DNA of 34,163 nucleotides from Vicinamibacterales bacterium (GTDB lineage Bacteria > Acidobacteriota > Vicinamibacteria > Vicinamibacterales > JAMQPK01). The notes beneath the pieces were generated by a model. It saw only the letters and a list, made by a program, of their open reading frames with translations, searched no databases and was not told where the DNA came from. Positions 31,734 to 34,163 of the stretch are shown piece after piece. The translations under genes were made by a program, and so were the position numbers. Position 1 is the first letter of the stretch. Each line of letters starts with the position of its first letter. The stretch is taken from contig JAMQPK010000081.1 in the NCBI GenBank assembly GCA_023717525.1, forward strand, positions 1-34,163, written 5' to 3'.

Positions 31734-33038
31734 ATGGAAACCGGTCCGATTGACGTCGGATTCCGCCTGCTCGCGGTTCTGGCGCTCGTCCTGGCCAATG
31801 GCTTTTTTGTGGCTGCCGAATTTGCGCTGATCTCGGTCCGCAAGACCAGAATCGATCAGCTGCTCGCTGAAGGCAGCCGCATGGCGCGACCGGTCCGGAG
31901 GGCGCTGAACAATCCCGACCAGTTCATCGCTGCGACTCAGCTCGGCATCACGATGGCCAGCCTCGGCCTCGGCTGGATCGGCGAACCCGTGCTCGCCACG
32001 ATGCTCTATCCGGTGTTCGCGAAACTGCCGGCAGTCATTTCCACTGCCACCGCGCATTCGTTCGCCGTCGCGATCGCGTTCTTCATCATCACTTCCCTGC
32101 ACATCGTGCTGGGCGAACTCGCGCCGAAGACGGTTGCGCTGCAGTATCCCGAAAAGACCTCTCTTCTGGTCGCTAAGCCCACGGAGCTCTTCCTTCGAGC
32201 GTTCAGACCCTTCATTCGAGTGTTGAACAGCATGGGCTGGGCCGTGGTGAAAATGCTCGGCATGAAGCCGCCGAGCGGTCACGGGCTTGTGCATTCGGAA
32301 GAAGAACTGAAGATGCTCGTCACCGCCAGCCAGGAGGCGGGCGTGCTCGAGGAAGCCGAAGAGCAGATGCTGCATCGCGTCTTTCACTTCAACGAGTTCA
32401 CCGCATCAGAGATGATGGTGCCGCGTACTGAGATGCCCGCGATCAGGGCAGATGCCTCCATCAGTGAAGTGGTGGACCTCGTCTGGCGCGGACGGCACTC
32501 CAGCCTTCCTGTCTACCGCGGCGAGCTCGACGACATCGTCGGCATCATGCTGGTCCCCGATCTCGTCAGGTCTCTCGCAGCGTCGACGCCACATTTCAGT
32601 CCAGCCGCGATCGCGCGCGAAGCCCTGACGGTGCCCGAAACGATGAAGGCAGACGAGCTGCTTCGCCAGATGCGCCGGCATCGCACGCATCAGGCGATCG
32701 TCATCGACGAATACGGCGGCACCGCAGGCATTGTCACGTTTGAACGGGTCATGGAGCGCATCGTTGGCGAGCTGGGCGGAGATTTCGGCACGGCCGGCCC
32801 ACCGATTCGCCGGATCCAGGATGGATCGTTCGAAGTGGATGGCCTGGCGCTGGTCACCGACATCAACGAGCGTTTCGCACTGAATATCGACGAGGAAACC
32901 TTCACGACGATCGGCGGCTATATCCTTGGCCGGCTCGGACGCCGGCCGAAGATCGGCGATGCGGTCGACGTCGGCGGGCGCACGATACGGGTGGAAGCGG
33001 TGGACGGCCTGCGGGTGTCCCGTGTGCGGATTATCTGA
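31734..33038 (+). CDS. CNNM/CorC-type hemolysin-family protein
   Basis: This 434-residue protein has a DUF21 transmembrane domain (about 1-190, with ANGFFVAAEFALISVRKTR and GELAPKTVALQYPEK). A pair of CBS domains follows (about 215-340, MVPRTEMPAI and IDEYGGTAGIVT), then a CorC/HlyC C-terminal domain (about 355-434). Members are inner-membrane proteins linked to Mg or Co efflux and cation homeostasis; the hemolysin name is historical. GGAGG seven bases before the ATG is the best ribosome binding site in the window. It converges on the metal ATPase with two bases between stop codons, and both may handle divalent metals. Confidence 0.93.
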   Translation: METGPIDVGFRLLAVLALVLANGFFVAAEFALISVRKTRIDQLLAEGSRMARPVRRALNNPDQFIAATQLGITMASLGLGWIGEPVLATMLYPVFAKLPAVISTATAHSFAVAIAFFIITSLHIVLGELAPKTVALQYPEKTSLLVAKPTELFLRAFRPFIRVLNSMGWAVVKMLGMKPPSGHGLVHSEEELKMLVTASQEAGVLEEAEEQMLHRVFHFNEFTASEMMVPRTEMPAIRADASISEVVDLVWRGRHSSLPVYRGELDDIVGIMLVPDLVRSLAASTPHFSPAAIAREALTVPETMKADELLRQMRRHRTHQAIVIDEYGGTAGIVTFERVMERIVGELGGDFGTAGPPIRRIQDGSFEVDGLALVTDINERFALNIDEETFTTIGGYILGRLGRRPKIGDAVDVGGRTIRVEAVDGLRVSRVRII

Positions 33039-33040
33039 GC

Positions 33041-34163
33041 CTAGTCGGCGCGGAGCAGGCGGAGACCGTTCGCGATCACGAGCAGCGACGCGCCCATGTC
33101 GGCAAGAACGGCCATCCACAGCGTGGCGAGCCCGGCAATCGCGAGCACGAGGACTACGGCCTTCAGTGCCAGCGAGAGCCCCACGTTGAATCGAATGTTC
33201 GCCAGGGTGGCGCGCCCAAGCCGAATCGCGAACGGAATCTTCAGGAGCTCGTCTGCCATGAGAGCGACATCCGCTGTCTCGAGCGCTGCGTCGGTGCCGA
33301 CAACGCCCATGGCAATACCGAGATCCGCAGCCGCGAGCGCAGGCGCGTCGTTGACTCCATCGCCAACCATGGCCACCGTGCCGTACTCCTGACGCAACCG
33401 CTGAGTCACCGTCACTTTGTCGGCCGGCAGTAGCTCCGCGCACACTTCATCGATACCGATCTCGCGTGCCAGCGTGTCGGCCGACGCCCGGTTGTCGCCG
33501 GTCAGCATGACGACGTGCCTCACACCTTGCAGACGCAGCAGATCGACGGTGTCGCGACCCGCTTCGCGCGCGCGATCCGATAGCGCGATGATCCCCAGGG
33601 GCTGTCCCATTCGTGCCACGAGCACAGCTGTCCATCCAGACGCAGCCAGACGGTTGAGCCGGGCATGGATGTCGGCATTGCACAGCCCCCGTTCCTCAAT
33701 CAATCGATGGTTTCCGATCAACGCAGACTCGCCGGCAACGGTCGCTTCGGCGCCTCGACCCGGCAACGAGGCAAAACGCGTCGATTCCGGCAGCTCAATG
33801 CCTGCCTCGAGCGCCTTGGCGAGAATCGCGCGGCCGACGGGATGTTCAGATCGAATCTCGAGCCCCGCCGCAAGGGCGAGAACATCGCGCTGCCCGGAAC
33901 CATTCAACGAAATCACCTCGACGACATGGAGCACGCCCTTCGTCAGCGTCCCGGTCTTGTCGAACGCCACGCAGCGGACGCTTCCAGCCCGCTCCAGGTG
34001 AACGCCTCCTTTGATTAGTACGCCCTTGCGAGCGGCGGCCGCGAGTGCTGACACGACGGAGACCGGCGTGGAGATCACGAGCGCACATGGGCAGGAAATC
34101 ACCAGCAGCACCAGCGAGCGATAGAACCAGGGACCGAACGGCTGCCCGAGCATCAATGGAGGA
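33041..34163 (-). CDS. Heavy-metal-translocating P-type ATPase, C-terminal part (cut by window edge)
   Basis: About 373 codons are visible; the gene runs off the window end, and the N-terminal metal-binding and first transmembrane parts are missing. It contains the metal channel CPC in VISCPCALVISTPV, the phosphorylation site DKTGTLTKG, the nucleotide-domain SEHPVG, the hinge MLTGDNRASADTLA and MVGDGVNDAPALAAADLGIA. Two C-terminal helices follow. CPC followed by ALVISTPV points to the zinc/cadmium/lead branch (ZntA/CadA) rather than copper. No in-frame ATG seen here is the true start, because the sequence upstream of 34156 still reads as family-like (PPLMLGQ). Confidence 0.9.
   Translation of the reverse strand, partial: PPLMLGQPFGPWFYRSLVLLVISCPCALVISTPVSVVSALAAAARKGVLIKGGVHLERAGSVRCVAFDKTGTLTKGVLHVVEVISLNGSGQRDVLALAAGLEIRSEHPVGRAILAKALEAGIELPESTRFASLPGRGAEATVAGESALIGNHRLIEERGLCNADIHARLNRLAASGWTAVLVARMGQPLGIIALSDRAREAGRDTVDLLRLQGVRHVVMLTGDNRASADTLAREIGIDEVCAELLPADKVTVTQRLRQEYGTVAMVGDGVNDAPALAAADLGIAMGVVGTDAALETADVALMADELLKIPFAIRLGRATLANIRFNVGLSLALKAVVLVLAIAGLATLWMAVLADMGASLLVIANGLRLLRAD

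Noticed and set aside
1-34163. tRNA, rRNA, insertion sequence or prophage genes
   Set aside because: No cloverleaf-like, rRNA-like, transposase or integrase sequence was recognised on either strand.

Overview
The window looks like a chromosomal segment of an Acidobacteriota bacterium. It is high in GC, densely packed and rich in GTG and TTG starts. It carries a VWFA-related secreted protein of the type abundant in Acidobacteria, zinc-type HemB, a Pal lipoprotein and lipopolysaccharide-type glycosyltransferases, all consistent with a Gram-negative envelope. A Vicinamibacteria-like lineage is my guess from general character, not something the sequence proves. I see no rRNA, tRNA, CRISPR array, transposase or phage gene. 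No gap between genes exceeds 150 bases.

Layout. 1-94: 5' end of nuoA on the minus strand. 242-8211 (+): a haem/tetrapyrrole operon, VWFA protein - hemX - hemA - hemC - SUMT/hemD fusion - hemB - hemL, covering every step from glutamyl-tRNA to uroporphyrinogen III except glutamyl-tRNA synthesis. 8208-15645 (-): pyrE - truA - uppS - cdsA - dxr - rseP - triheme cytochrome c - monohaem cytochrome c, an isoprenoid/lipid/envelope block ending in respiratory cytochromes. 15684-17623 (+): two glycosyltransferases. 17499-18380 (-): a TIGR02757/DUF2400 protein. 18479-21372 (-): leader ORF - pyrR - pyrB - pyrC. 21532-23298 (-): a membrane-anchored phosphodiesterase-like protein. 23372-26050 (+): pyrK - pyrD - pyrF - glutaredoxin-like. 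26117-26686 (-): Pal-like lipoprotein. 26724-27506 (+): methyltransferase. 27503-30830 (-): LysW-like carrier/zinc ribbon - larE - GT-C-like membrane protein. 30929-33038 (+): REC-PilZ protein and a CNNM/CorC-type CBS protein. 33041-34163 (-): the 3' part of a heavy-metal P-type ATPase. The pyrimidine genes lie in three transcription units within about 11 kb. Every enzyme of the de novo pathway to UMP is present except carbamoyl-phosphate synthase.

The most unusual signal is not a gene. Ten places carry short-phrase repeats: runs of 7- or 10-base units, often followed by the same units inverted. They fall into at least five sequence families (A-E). They fill gaps and run into coding sequence. 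They supply the hemL start codon and first codons, the signal-peptide start of the triheme cytochrome, the C-terminal tails of two proteins, and an in-frame loop in a membrane protein. One potential stem covers the hemL start codon. The other main leads are a LysW-like protein with an extreme acidic tail translationally coupled to larE, a 25-codon leader ORF coupled to pyrR behind a palindrome at the probable transcription start, and a SUMT domain whose substrate motifs have diverged.
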